64,000 nt of DNA from Microbacterium sp. UFMG61 (GTDB lineage: Bacteria; Actinomycetota; Actinomycetes; Actinomycetales; Microbacteriaceae): NCBI RefSeq assembly GCF_015354505.1, contig NZ_JACAFP010000003.1, positions 110,200 to 174,199 on the forward strand, in the 5' to 3' direction. Made by a program: the position numbers and the translations under genes. How positions within the stretch are numbered: position 1 is the first letter of the stretch; the number at the start of each line of letters is the position of its first letter. The notes under the pieces were generated by a model. The model did not search any database and had not been told where the DNA came from. It saw only the letters and a list, made by a program, of their open reading frames with translations. Positions 52,176 to 60,878 of the stretch are shown here, piece after piece.

Positions 52176-52472
52176 ATGTCGACACGCATACGCAAGGCCG
52201 CGAAGGCGGCCGCCAGCTCGACGGCTAAGAAGGTCGGAGCATCGGTCGCACCGCGCGGCCTCTGGGTCGAGGTCGATCCCGGATTCCACGTCGGCAACGA
52301 TCGGCGTCAGTTCCTCGGGTCGATCACCGGGACGCCGGGCGAGGGCTTCAGCGCCTTCGGGCCGAGCTCGGAGTTCGTCGGCCGCTTCGACGAGCTCGAC
52401 GAGGCCAAGGAGGCCGTCATCATGGCGGCCGGCGCGATGGCATCGTCGATCGCTCCGGAGTCGCTGGTCTAG
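52176..52472 (+). CDS. Small unknown protein, 98 aa
   Basis: A Lys/Ala-rich N-terminus (MSTRIRKAAKAAASSTAKKV) precedes a compact domain, RGLWVEVDPGFHVGNDRRQF then LGSITGTPGEGFSAFGPSSE, and a C-terminal Ala-rich helix. No family was recognised. It starts 3 bp after the previous gene and ends before a strong hairpin. Confidence 0.65.
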   Translation: MSTRIRKAAKAAASSTAKKVGASVAPRGLWVEVDPGFHVGNDRRQFLGSITGTPGEGFSAFGPSSEFVGRFDELDEAKEAVIMAAGAMASSIAPESLV

Positions 52473-52501
52473 GTCCGATCGAGAACCGCATCACCACGCG
52501 A

Positions 52502-52524
52502 ACGCCGCCCCATCGGGGCGGCGT
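52502..52524. terminator. Hairpin terminator after the small-gene pair
   Basis: ACGCCGCCCC, 3-nt loop ATC, GGGGCGGCGT: a perfect 10-bp stem 29 bp after the stop of the 98-aa gene, followed by CTCTGCG. Confidence 0.82.
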
Positions 52525-52587
52525 CTCTGCGTTCGGTGCGCTGCTCCTGCTGTCCGCGACCTGGTTCCTGAGCCCTCGAGGTTGCGT

Positions 52588-52599
52588 GTACGATCGTAC
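52588..52599. promoter_or_regulatory. Palindrome directly before the MFS start
   Basis: GTACGATCGTAC, a perfect 12-bp palindrome that ends 2 bp before the ATG at 52602. It replaces any ribosome-binding site. A repressor bound here would block transcription, or the gene may be read from a leaderless mRNA. No dedicated regulator gene is adjacent. Confidence 0.5.
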
Positions 52600-52601
52600 G
52601 C

Positions 52602-53825
52602 ATGACTTCCGCCGAATCGATTCGACGACCAGCTCCCGACCGGGCTGTGCGGCGCGCGCGCATCGCCGTCTCGGCGCTGTTCCTCACCAACGGCGCCCTC
52701 TTCGCCAACATCCTTCCGCGGTATCCCGAGATCAAGTCCGCGCTCGGCCTCGACAACGTCGGCTACGGTCTCGCGATCGCCGCCTTCCCCGCGGGGGCCA
52801 TCGCCGCAGGTCTTCTGGCTGCGGTGCTGATCCGACGGTTCGGCTCGGCCAAGATCGCCGTCATCGGCACGGTCGCCACGGGGCTCGGTCTGCTCGCTGC
52901 GGCGCTCGCGCCGTCCGGCATCCTGTTCGCCCTGGCGCTGCTGCTCGGTGGAGCGTCCGATGCCATCACCGACGTCGCGCAGAACGCGCACGGGCTGCGC
53001 GTGCAGCGTCGGTTCGGTCGCTCGATCATCAACTCGTTCCACGCGATCTGGTCGATCGGCGCGGTGATCGGTGGGGGAATGGCCGCCGCCGCGATCGCAC
53101 TGCAGCTGCCTCTGGGCGTGCACCTCGGCATCTCGACGGCCGTCTTCGCGACCGTCGCGATCACGGCGCTCGCGTTCTGCCTGCCCGGGGGCGATGAAGA
53201 GGCGGATGCCGAGGCGACCGCCGATCCCGTCGAGCTGCAGGCGGCCGTGCGCCGGGGCATCACGCCGCGCATCGTGTTCGCGGTGATCGCGCTCACGCTG
53301 ATCGCGATGGCGGGGGCGATCGCCGAGGATGCCGGCAACTCGTGGGCGACGCTGTATCTGTCGGAGTCGCTCGGGGCGGCGGCGGCGGTCGCGCCTCTCG
53401 GCTTCATCGCCCTCGTCGGAGCGCAGTTCATCGGGCGGATGCTCGGCGACGGCATGACCGACCGCTTCGGCCAGCGCGCCGTCGCCCGGGTCGGCGGCCT
53501 CATCGCGACGGCCGGCATGACGCTTGCGCTGCTCTTCCCCAGCGTGCCGGGCACGATCGCGGGCTTCGCGGCCGTGGGCTTCGGCATCGCGACGCTCATC
53601 CCGGCGGCGATGCACGCGGCGGATGAGCTGCCGGGACTGCGGGCCGGTGTCGGGCTCACGATCGTGTCGTGGCTGCTGCGGCTCGGGTTCCTGCTGTCGC
53701 CGCCGTTCGTCGGGTTCATCGCCGAGAACGAGAGTCTGCGCGCCGGGTTGATCGTCGCTCCCGCGGCCGCGTTCGTCGCGGTGCTGCTCGCCGGAGTGCT
53801 CGAGGGTCGCAAGCCACGGGGCTGA
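52602..53825 (+). CDS. MFS transporter, YbjJ-like
   Basis: A 407-residue protein with 12 membrane segments: RIAVSALFLTNGALFANILP in helix 1, the loop 2-3 region VLIRRFGSAKIAVIGTVATG, AQNAHGLRVQRRFGRSIINS, and FHAIWSIGAVIGGGMAAAAI in helix 5. The pattern resembles the YbjJ/sugar-efflux-like subfamily. The central loop (residues 195-215) is acidic. The substrate is unknown. The start is the ATG at 52602; no ribosome-binding site is seen because a palindrome occupies that position. Confidence 0.83.
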   Translation: MTSAESIRRPAPDRAVRRARIAVSALFLTNGALFANILPRYPEIKSALGLDNVGYGLAIAAFPAGAIAAGLLAAVLIRRFGSAKIAVIGTVATGLGLLAAALAPSGILFALALLLGGASDAITDVAQNAHGLRVQRRFGRSIINSFHAIWSIGAVIGGGMAAAAIALQLPLGVHLGISTAVFATVAITALAFCLPGGDEEADAEATADPVELQAAVRRGITPRIVFAVIALTLIAMAGAIAEDAGNSWATLYLSESLGAAAAVAPLGFIALVGAQFIGRMLGDGMTDRFGQRAVARVGGLIATAGMTLALLFPSVPGTIAGFAAVGFGIATLIPAAMHAADELPGLRAGVGLTIVSWLLRLGFLLSPPFVGFIAENESLRAGLIVAPAAAFVAVLLAGVLEGRKPRG

Positions 53826-53857
53826 GTGGTGACCCCCGCGCCGGATGCAGGACGAAA

Positions 53858-53902
53858 GAACGGATGCAGGGTGAGATCGGTGATCTCGCTCTGCATCCGT
53901 TC
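53858..53902. terminator. Long hairpin between convergent genes
   Basis: GAACGGATGCAG (53858-53869) pairs with CTGCATCCGTTC (53891-53902). Inside, GAGATC (53873-53878) pairs with GATCTC (53882-53887) around GGT. It lies between the MFS gene end and the facing SDR gene end, so it can serve both directions. Confidence 0.72.
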
Positions 53903-53941
53903 GTCCGGCACGCGTGCTGCGATGCGTGCGGCGACTGAGCC

Positions 53942-54694
53942 TCAGAGGGCGGTGTAGCCGCCGTCGACGAGGTGGTAGCTGCCCGTGATGAAGCTGGCGG
54001 CGTCGCTGGCGAGGAAGGCGATGAGGTTCGCGACCTCGTCGGACTGGCCGAGGCGTCCGATCGGGTGCTTGCTGATGAGGAAGTTCTTGGCCTCGTCGCC
54101 CATGGTGGCGAGCAGCGGGGTGTCGATGAAGCCGGGGCCGACCGAGTTCACGCGCACGCCCTGCGCCGAGTACTCGAGGGCGGCCGACTTGGTCATGCCG
54201 ACGACCGCGTGCTTCGCGGCGACGTAGGCGGGGGAGTTCGCGAAGCCGACGCTGCCGAGGATCGACGCGATGTTGACGACCGAGCCGCCGCCGTTCGCGA
54301 GGATCGAGGGGATCTGCGCCTTCATGTTGCGGAAGACGGCGTTGAGGTTGATCGAGATGACCTTGTCCCAGGCCTCGTCGTCGTATTCGGCGGTGGGGGC
54401 GGATGCTCCGCTGATGCCGGCGTTGTTCACACCGATGCGCAGCGGGGCGAGCGTGTTCGCGAGCTCGATCGAGCTGGCGATCCACGCGGTGTCGGTCGCA
54501 TCACCGACGGATGCCTCGGCGGTGCCGCCGGCGGCGCGGATCTCGTCGACCACCGCGTTCGCATGCTCGGCGTTGAGGTCGTTGACGACGACGGATGCGC
54601 CGTTCTGAGCGAGCAGCAGAGCGGTCGAGCGTCCGATGCCGCTGCCTGCTCCCGTCACGATCGCCGAGCGGTTCGAGACGTCGTACTGAGCCAC
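53942..54694 (-). CDS. SDR-family oxidoreductase
   Basis: A 250-residue classical short-chain dehydrogenase: SAIVTGAGSGIGRSTALLLA, IGVNNAGISGA, then VVNIASILGSVGF and YVAAKHAVVGMTKSAALEYS (Ser, Tyr, Lys), ending HLVDGGYTAL. GTG at 54694 follows GGGAGAGGAG. FabG-like members reduce or oxidise many alcohols. The next gene on this strand, the PLP enzyme, ends 127 bp upstream, so they may or may not share a transcript. Substrate unknown. Confidence 0.87.
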   Translation of the reverse strand: MAQYDVSNRSAIVTGAGSGIGRSTALLLAQNGASVVVNDLNAEHANAVVDEIRAAGGTAEASVGDATDTAWIASSIELANTLAPLRIGVNNAGISGASAPTAEYDDEAWDKVISINLNAVFRNMKAQIPSILANGGGSVVNIASILGSVGFANSPAYVAAKHAVVGMTKSAALEYSAQGVRVNSVGPGFIDTPLLATMGDEAKNFLISKHPIGRLGQSDEVANLIAFLASDAASFITGSYHLVDGGYTAL

Positions 54695-54821
54695 GAGTGG
54701 CTCCTCTCCCGGACGGGCGCGGTGCCGGGAGATCTTCTCGGACGGTCCGTCCTTCTCTCCAGCCTACGCCTGTCGGAGCGGGATGGATGCGCGTGAATGG
54801 ATTTTTCTCGGCTCCACTGCT

Positions 54822-56036
54822 CTATCGCGAATCGGTGCCGAAAGTGAGATCCAGGGCTTCGGAGAGGTCGGCGGCCAGGTCGTCGGCATCCTCGAGGCCC
54901 ACAGAGAGACGCAGGTGTCCGAACTCTCGGAACGGCGCCGGGTACGTGGCGACACGGCCGCCCTCGGTGCCAGTGTGCACGATGAGCGAGTCGTCGTGAC
55001 CGAGGGAGAAACCCGAGGTGATCAGTCGGAGGTTCGCGACGAACCGGTTCTGCACGTCGGGGGAGCCCGTCACGGCGAACGACATCATTCCACCGAAGCC
55101 GCGCCCGCCGAACTGCCGCACGGCGAGAGCGTGATCCGGATGCGATTCGAGGCCGGGATAGTAGATGTACTCCACTCGGGGGTCGGCCTCGAGCATCTGC
55201 GCGATCTGCAGCGCCGACGAGAAGTGCTGACGCAGGCGCAGGGGCAGGGTGACGGTGCCGCGCTGGATCTGCCAGGCGTTGAAGGGCGAGATGATGCCGC
55301 CGACGTCGACCATGGCGTCGGCCTTGATCGCCTGGATGAGATCGCGCCGCCCCGAGACCGAGCCGCCCATGGCGTCGCCGTGCCCGTTGAGGTACTTGGT
55401 GAGGGAGTGCACCACCAGGTCGGCGCCGTCGTGGATCGGTCGGTAGAACGGCGGCGGCGAGAAGGTCGAGTCGACCATGAGGATGGCGCCTGTGGCGTGG
55501 GCGATCTCGGCGACCGCGCTCACGTCGGCGACCTTGGTGGTCGGGTTCGCGATGGCCTCGATGCACACGAGGCGCGTCTCGGGGCGCATGGCCGCCCGCA
55601 CCGCGTCGAGGTCGCTGATATCGACGAAGGTCGCCTCGAGGCCGTAACGCTGGGGCAGCAGCTCGGTCCACAGCCGCCAAGTGGCCTCGTAGACCACATC
55701 GCTCACGACCACATGATCACCGGCGCGCACATGGGTGAAGAACACCGCGTGCAGGGCCGCGACTCCGGAGGCGAGTGCGACCGCCTCTTCGGCGCCGTCG
55801 AGGGCGGCGAGCTTCTGCTCGAGTGCCGCCTGGTTGACCCCGGTGTTGCGGGTGTACAGCCCGGGTGCGGTGGCCGACCAGCTGATCTCGCTCGGGTCGT
55901 CGGGCAGCTGGTACGAGTTCGCCATCACGAGAGGTGTGCGCAGCGCCAACGTCGAGTCGAGTTGATTGCCTGCATGCACGGCCAGGCTGAGGTCGGACAG
56001 CGTGTGCAGATCCTTGCGGTCGGGTCGAGCGCCCAT
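54822..56036 (-). CDS. Cys/Met-metabolism PLP enzyme (gamma-lyase/synthase family)
   Basis: A 404-residue PLP enzyme. Marks are YTRNTGVNQAALEQKLAALD, the cofactor-clamping ALASGVAALHAVFF, IEAIANPTTKVADVSAVAEI, MVDSTFSPPPFYRPIHDGAD and the Schiff-base Lys in VVHSLTKYLNGHGDAMGGSV. The family includes cystathionine and methionine gamma-lyases and O-acetylhomoserine enzymes; the sequence does not separate them. The start is the ATG at 56036, with GAAGGAG upstream. An AsnC/Lrp regulator is divergent and probably controls it, which fits a catabolic role in amino-acid breakdown. Confidence 0.87.
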   Translation of the reverse strand: MGARPDRKDLHTLSDLSLAVHAGNQLDSTLALRTPLVMANSYQLPDDPSEISWSATAPGLYTRNTGVNQAALEQKLAALDGAEEAVALASGVAALHAVFFTHVRAGDHVVVSDVVYEATWRLWTELLPQRYGLEATFVDISDLDAVRAAMRPETRLVCIEAIANPTTKVADVSAVAEIAHATGAILMVDSTFSPPPFYRPIHDGADLVVHSLTKYLNGHGDAMGGSVSGRRDLIQAIKADAMVDVGGIISPFNAWQIQRGTVTLPLRLRQHFSSALQIAQMLEADPRVEYIYYPGLESHPDHALAVRQFGGRGFGGMMSFAVTGSPDVQNRFVANLRLITSGFSLGHDDSLIVHTGTEGGRVATYPAPFREFGHLRLSVGLEDADDLAADLSEALDLTFGTDSR

Positions 56037-56149
56037 CGTGACTCCTTCGTTCCGCACCGTCTTCCAGTGCCGACTTTCACTCTAAGGTGCATAATAGACA
56101 CACGCAATTGCTAATCGTGCATGAGCTTGCACTGTCTCAGGAGGTCTCG

Positions 56150-56593
56150 ATGGAGCGGCTTCATCTCGATCAGATCGATCGTCAGATACTTGCGGCGCTC
56201 ACCGAGGATGCCCGCATCCCGCTGGTCACCCTTGCAGCCCAGGTGCATCTGTCGCGCAACGCCGTCAAGCAGCGCATCGAGCGGATGGAGCGCCAGGGCG
56301 TCATCGGCGGCTACAGCGTCGTTCCCGGACGTGCTGGCGGCTCGCCCGTCTCGGCCATCGTGCTGGTCTACCGCAGCGATCGTATGCGCGGGGGTGGCGT
56401 CGCCTCGGAGATCGCCCAGATTCCCGAAGTGCGTCGGTGCGATGTGCTCTCGGGTGACTTCGACCTGCTGGTGACGCTGGAAGCGGAGTCGATGGATCGC
56501 ATCGGCGAGATCTGGGAGATGCTCGCAGCGCTCCCGGGAGTCGCGAACACCGTCACAGCGGTGTCGCTGACCCGGGTGGTCGACCGGGCGTGA
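56150..56593 (+). CDS. Lrp/AsnC-family regulator
   Basis: A 147-residue regulator with an N-terminal HTH (LDQIDRQILAALTEDARIPL; VHLSRNAVKQRIERMERQGV) and a C-terminal AsnC ligand/dimer domain (VVPGRAGGSPVSAIVLVYRS; VRRCDVLSGDFDLLVTLEAE). CAGGAGG precedes the ATG at 56150. It is divergent from the PLP enzyme, with GCAATTGC and two TGCAT elements in the 113-bp region between. Such a pair usually means an amino acid acts as inducer. Confidence 0.9.
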   Translation: MERLHLDQIDRQILAALTEDARIPLVTLAAQVHLSRNAVKQRIERMERQGVIGGYSVVPGRAGGSPVSAIVLVYRSDRMRGGGVASEIAQIPEVRRCDVLSGDFDLLVTLEAESMDRIGEIWEMLAALPGVANTVTAVSLTRVVDRA

Positions 56594-56648
56594 CCTCGCA
56601 GAGGGGCAGGGCATCCCCCGCGGACCCCTTCCCCTCCGCGAGGAGATC

Positions 56649-58058
56649 TCAGGTGGTGATGCAGGTGACCTTCGGCTGGGTCATCTCCTCGTACGCGAAG
56701 CGCACGCCTTCGCGCCCCATGCTCCCGTACTTCGAGCCGCCGAAAGGCATGCTGTCGATGCGGTAGTCGGAGGAGTCGTTGATCATCACGCCTCCGGCGT
56801 CGAGCGCTTCGGCGACTCGCAGCGCGCGGGTGATGTCCGACGTGAACGCCGCGGCATGGAGGGCGTACTCGATGCTGTTCGCCTCGGCAATTGCGTCGTC
56901 CTCGGTGTCGAACGGAGTCAGGACAACGATGGGGGCGAAGGCCTCCTCGTTCCAGACATCGCAGTGGGGCGAGACGTTCTCGAGAGCGGTCGGCCAGTAC
57001 ACCGAGCCCTCGCGTCGGTGCCCGGCGAGCACGCGCGCCCCCGCCCGCACGGCGTCGTCGACCACGCGCTCGGCGTGCGTCGCCGCAGCGACCGAGATCA
57101 TCGGACCCACGTCGGTCGCCTGGTTGACGGGGTCTCCCGCGCGAAGCATCGAGGTGCGAGCGGCGAAGCGGTCGCGGAACTCGGCGTACACGGAGCGCTC
57201 GATGAGGATGCGCTGCGCGCCGACGCAGTTCTGCCCCGCAGCCCAGAATGCGCCGGACACGCAGGCCTCGACGGCGGCCGGGATGTCGGCATCCGCGAAA
57301 ACCAGCACGGGGGCGTTGCCGCCCAACTCCATCGCCAGCCTCTTGAGACCCGCGGTGCGGGCGATCGCCTCACCGGTGGTGAATCCTCCGGTGAACGACA
57401 CCATGCGGATGTCGCGCACGGCGACGAGCGCTTGCGCCACGTGCCGGTCGCCGTGGACGACCGTGATGATCTCGTCGGGGAGTCCTGCCTCCAACAGCAC
57501 GTCGACGAGGAACCGCGCGGTCAGCGGGGTGAACTGCGACGGCTTGAGGATCACGGCGTTGCCACCGGCGATCGCCGGGCCGATCTTATGGGCGACGAGG
57601 TTGAGGGCGTCGTTGTAGGGCGTGATCGCGAGGATCACCCCGAGCGGCTCTCGTGTGTACCAGCCGCGGCGATTCGCGGAGCCCTCGTAGGCGTCGAAGG
57701 GAATGACCTCGCCGTCGAAGGCGCGAGCGGTCTCGGCCGAGAGCGAGATCGTGGTCACGGCTCGCTGCACTTCTTTGCGCGCCTGAGTGATCGTCTTCCC
57801 CGCTTCGCGGACGATGAGGGTCGCTGCCTCTTCGGCGCGGCCCTCGAGGATCCGCGCTGCGCTATCCAGGATCCGGTGCCGCGCAAATCTCGACAGGTCG
57901 CCCGAGAGAGTGGCGCCGAGCCGCGCGCGCGACATGATCTCGTCGACATCGTCGACCGAGTGCTGGGCGAGGCGGGCGATCACCTCCCCGTTGTACGGGT
58001 CGAGCACCTCGAGAAGCGACGCCTGCGTCACAGGAGCCTCCATGGCGGGCGCGCTCAT
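56649..58058 (-). CDS. Aldehyde dehydrogenase, possible semialdehyde dehydrogenase of homoserine breakdown
   Basis: A 469-residue NAD(P)-dependent aldehyde dehydrogenase: the cofactor region ITPYNDALNLVAHKIGPAIA, the general base Glu in AMELGGNAPVLVFADADI, and the catalytic Cys in FWAAGQNCVGAQRILIERSV. The C-terminus is GGVMINDSSDYRIDSMPFGG. Its start (ATG 58058, or GTG 58061) overlaps the stop of the homoserine dehydrogenase gene. A coupled pair of this kind could turn homoserine into aspartate through aspartate semialdehyde. Succinate-semialdehyde or lactaldehyde dehydrogenase activity is an alternative. Confidence 0.8.
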   Translation of the reverse strand: MSAPAMEAPVTQASLLEVLDPYNGEVIARLAQHSVDDVDEIMSRARLGATLSGDLSRFARHRILDSAARILEGRAEEAATLIVREAGKTITQARKEVQRAVTTISLSAETARAFDGEVIPFDAYEGSANRRGWYTREPLGVILAITPYNDALNLVAHKIGPAIAGGNAVILKPSQFTPLTARFLVDVLLEAGLPDEIITVVHGDRHVAQALVAVRDIRMVSFTGGFTTGEAIARTAGLKRLAMELGGNAPVLVFADADIPAAVEACVSGAFWAAGQNCVGAQRILIERSVYAEFRDRFAARTSMLRAGDPVNQATDVGPMISVAAATHAERVVDDAVRAGARVLAGHRREGSVYWPTALENVSPHCDVWNEEAFAPIVVLTPFDTEDDAIAEANSIEYALHAAAFTSDITRALRVAEALDAGGVMINDSSDYRIDSMPFGGSKYGSMGREGVRFAYEEMTQPKVTCITT

Positions 58059-59110
58059 CACGCCGCTCCGACGAGTGACGCCTGCTGCGCGTCGATCGCG
58101 ATGATGTCGGACAGCAGCGCGTAGGCCGTCTCGAGGCGTCCGGCGCCGGGGCCGGACATCGTGACGGTGCCGAGCAGGTCGGTCGTGAACGCGATCGCGT
58201 TGGTCGCTCCGGAGATGCCTGCGAGAGGGTGGTCGGCGGCCAGCGAGAGGGGCTGGACGGATGCCGTCACGGCGCCCGACTCGTCGCGGGTGATCGTGCC
58301 GAGGAGCTTCCAGTGCTCGCCCGCCGCCGCTGCCGCGATCACATCGCTCGCGGTGATCCCGCTGATGCCGACGCGAGAGACGTCGGCCGTGGTGATCTCG
58401 GCGCCGAGCAGCTCATTGGCGAGGATCACGACCTTCAGCTGCACGTCGGATCCTTCGATGTCGGCGGTGGGGTCGGCCTCGGCGTAACCCAATGCCTGAG
58501 CCTCGGCCACGGCATCGCCGAGCGACTTGCCCGACTCCATCTGGCCGAGCACGAAGTTGCTCGTGCCGTTGAGGATTCCCTGGATGCGGCTGATGCGGAG
58601 TCCCTTGAGCGTCTGCTGTGCCAGTCGCAGCACCGGAGTGCCGCTCATCACAGAACCCTCGTACTCGAAGCGGGCGCCGTGCTGCTCTGCGAGCCGGTTG
58701 AGTTCGGCGCTCGCGAGTGCGACGGGCCCCTTGTTCGTGGTCGTGACGCTCTTGCCGCTCTCGAGGGCGGCGCGGACGTGCGAGATCGCAGGTTCGCCGT
58801 CGATCGGGTTCGTGTAGGTCGCCTCGACGATGATGCCCGCCGTCGTGGTGCGGATGACGTGGTCGTTGCGAGGATCGACGTCTCCACCCGGCATCCCGGC
58901 GAAGGAGGCATCCCCTGTCATCGCGAGCACGGCTCCGAGGTCGATGCCGTCCTCCTGCATGAGGGAGCCGAACCGCAGATCCGTGATCGCCACGACTCTC
59001 AGGGTGAAGCCGAGATCGTCGGCGAGGTCGGAGCCTCGGTCGTGGATGATCTCGGCGAGGGCGCGGTTGACGCCTCCGAAGCCGATGAGGGCGAGGTCGT
59101 GGTGAGTCAC
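58058..59110 (-). CDS. Homoserine dehydrogenase-family protein
   Basis: A 350-residue NAD(P) oxidoreductase with the N-terminal nucleotide motif ALIGFGGVNRALAEIIHDRG, the TTNKGPVALA loop, and the full family signature GTSNFVLGQMESGKSLGDAV, then AQALGYAEADPTADIEGSDV with the catalytic Glu-Asp and Lys. It lacks the C-terminal ACT domain of the regulated biosynthetic enzyme. That and its coupling to an aldehyde dehydrogenase suggest a catabolic direction, homoserine to aspartate semialdehyde. GTG at 59110 has AAGGAG upstream. It is divergent from the amino-acid permease gene. Confidence 0.85.
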   Translation of the reverse strand: MTHHDLALIGFGGVNRALAEIIHDRGSDLADDLGFTLRVVAITDLRFGSLMQEDGIDLGAVLAMTGDASFAGMPGGDVDPRNDHVIRTTTAGIIVEATYTNPIDGEPAISHVRAALESGKSVTTTNKGPVALASAELNRLAEQHGARFEYEGSVMSGTPVLRLAQQTLKGLRISRIQGILNGTSNFVLGQMESGKSLGDAVAEAQALGYAEADPTADIEGSDVQLKVVILANELLGAEITTADVSRVGISGITASDVIAAAAAGEHWKLLGTITRDESGAVTASVQPLSLAADHPLAGISGATNAIAFTTDLLGTVTMSGPGAGRLETAYALLSDIIAIDAQQASLVGAA

Positions 59111-59359
59111 CGGGGTTCTCCTTCTCTACGTGGACTGTCGCCGGCGTCGCCGCGCTGACATGTGTCCATCCTCAGCGCGCGTGGTGTCTGTGCGCGCCTG
59201 TCAGAACGGCAGCGGGAGTGGGCGGAATGGCAGCTTCTCGCCCGGAATGTCGGCGGTGGCGCATGCGGGGGCCAATCCGCAGATGTGCTCTTGCGCACCG
59301 GATATCTGAGGAGATAGTGTCCCCGCAGATCACAACAGAAATGCGTCATTGGCACATAG

Positions 59360-59378
59360 ATGTGAATATGATGCACAT
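59360..59378. promoter_or_regulatory. Inverted repeat in the homoserine-DH/permease divergent region
   Basis: ATGTG (59360-59364) and CACAT (59374-59378) flank a 9-bp spacer. GGCACATA just before it and GCACATA at the end are direct copies. This 20-40 bp zone before the permease ATG is a plausible site for one of the IclR regulators. The rest of 59111-59359 holds no recognisable feature. Confidence 0.4.
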
Positions 59379-59399
59379 ACAACCCGATTGAGAGTTCCG

Positions 59400-60878
59400 A
59401 TGACGCCTCTTCCCGGCGAGAAGCCCCTCCCAAACGTCCTGCCGAGTACGACGGCCACCCAGGTGCCGCTGCGTCGGCTGCAGCGCACCATGGATGCCCG
59501 TCACCTGATCATGATCGCGCTCGGCGGGGTGATCGGCTCGGGGCTGTTCCTCAGCTCCGGCTACACGATCTCGCAGGCCGGACCCCTCGGCGCGATCATC
59601 GCGTATCTGATCGGCGCTTTCGTCGTCTACCTCGTCATGGCATGCCTGGGCGAACTCGCGGTCGCGTACCCGGTCTCGGGTGCCTTCCACATCTACGCGT
59701 CGCGGTCGATCGGCCCGGCGACCGGCTTCACCACCGCCTGGCTGTACTGGCTCTGCTGGGTGGTGGCGCTCGGATCCGAGTTCACGGCATCCGGCATCCT
59801 CATGCAGCGTTGGTTCCCCGGGGTTCCGGTGTGGCTGTGGTGCCTGATCTTCGCCGCGGTGCTGTTCCTGCTCAACGCGATCTCGGCTCGCGTGTTCGGC
59901 GAGGCGGAGTTCTGGTTCTCGCTCGTCAAGGTCATCGCGATCGTCGGCCTGATCGTGCTCGGCGGCGCGGCGATCTTCGGATTCACACCGCTGTCTCCAG
60001 AGCATCCGCCGGCACTGCTCTTCAGCAACTTCGAGACTCCCGGCGGCCTCTTCCCGAACGGATTCAGCGGTGTGATCGTCACCGCCCTCGCCGTCTTCTA
60101 CGCGTTCAGCGGCTCGGAGCTGATCGGTGTCGCCGCCGGCGAGACGAAGGACCCCGCCAAGAACATCCCCCGTGCCCTGCGCTCGACGGTGCTGCGCCTC
60201 GTGGTGCTCTTCGTCGGGGCGATCGCCGTCATCGCCGCGATCCTGCCGTACGACCAGGCCAGCGTCACCAGCAGCCCGTTCGTCGACGTCTTCCAGTACG
60301 TCGGCGTCCCCTACGCCGCCGACATCATGAACTTCGTGATCATCACGGCGCTTCTCTCGGCCGGCAACAGCGGACTCTTCTCCTGCGCGCGGATGCTGTT
60401 CTCGCTCGCCGAGGAGGGTCACGCCCCGAAGGCGTTCACCCGCCTCACCCGGCGGGGTGTGCCGCTCATCGCGCTCAGCGTCAGCATCCTCATCGGTCTC
60501 GTCTCGCTGCTGACGAGCGTGATCGCGGCCGGAACGGTCTACCTGGTGCTCGTGTCGATCGCCGGATTCGCGGTCGTCGCGGTGTGGATGTCGATCGTCG
60601 CCTCGCAGTTCTTCCATCGCCGCACCTTCGTGCGCGAAGGAGGACGCGTGCAGGATCTGGCCTACCGCACGCCGCTCTACCCCGCGCTGCCGATCGTCGC
60701 ATTCTCTCTGCTGCTCATCTCGATCATTGCGATCGCGTTCGACCCGAACCAGGTGGCCGCGCTCTACTTCGGCATCCCCTTCGTCGGTGCCTGCTACCTG
60801 TACTTCTGGTGGCGTCACGGTCGCCAGGGCGTACGTGATGTCGTGCAGGATCACGAGGCCGAGTCCGTCGAGGCATGA
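59400..60878 (+). CDS. APC-family amino acid permease
   Basis: A 492-residue transporter with 12 membrane segments. Family marks are [20 protein letters not shown] in helix 1, [40 protein letters not shown] and [20 protein letters not shown]. This is the AAT subfamily that imports amino acids by proton symport. Its stop overlaps the start of the alanine-racemase-like gene, so transport and racemisation are coupled. The divergent homoserine dehydrogenase and the IclR gene downstream suggest control by the same signal. The substrate is unknown. Confidence 0.92.
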   Translation: MTPLPGEKPLPNVLPSTTATQVPLRRLQRTMDARHLIMIALGGVIGSGLFLSSGYTISQAGPLGAIIAYLIGAFVVYLVMACLGELAVAYPVSGAFHIYASRSIGPATGFTTAWLYWLCWVVALGSEFTASGILMQRWFPGVPVWLWCLIFAAVLFLLNAISARVFGEAEFWFSLVKVIAIVGLIVLGGAAIFGFTPLSPEHPPALLFSNFETPGGLFPNGFSGVIVTALAVFYAFSGSELIGVAAGETKDPAKNIPRALRSTVLRLVVLFVGAIAVIAAILPYDQASVTSSPFVDVFQYVGVPYAADIMNFVIITALLSAGNSGLFSCARMLFSLAEEGHAPKAFTRLTRRGVPLIALSVSILIGLVSLLTSVIAAGTVYLVLVSIAGFAVVAVWMSIVASQFFHRRTFVREGGRVQDLAYRTPLYPALPIVAFSLLLISIIAIAFDPNQVAALYFGIPFVGACYLYFWWRHGRQGVRDVVQDHEAESVEA

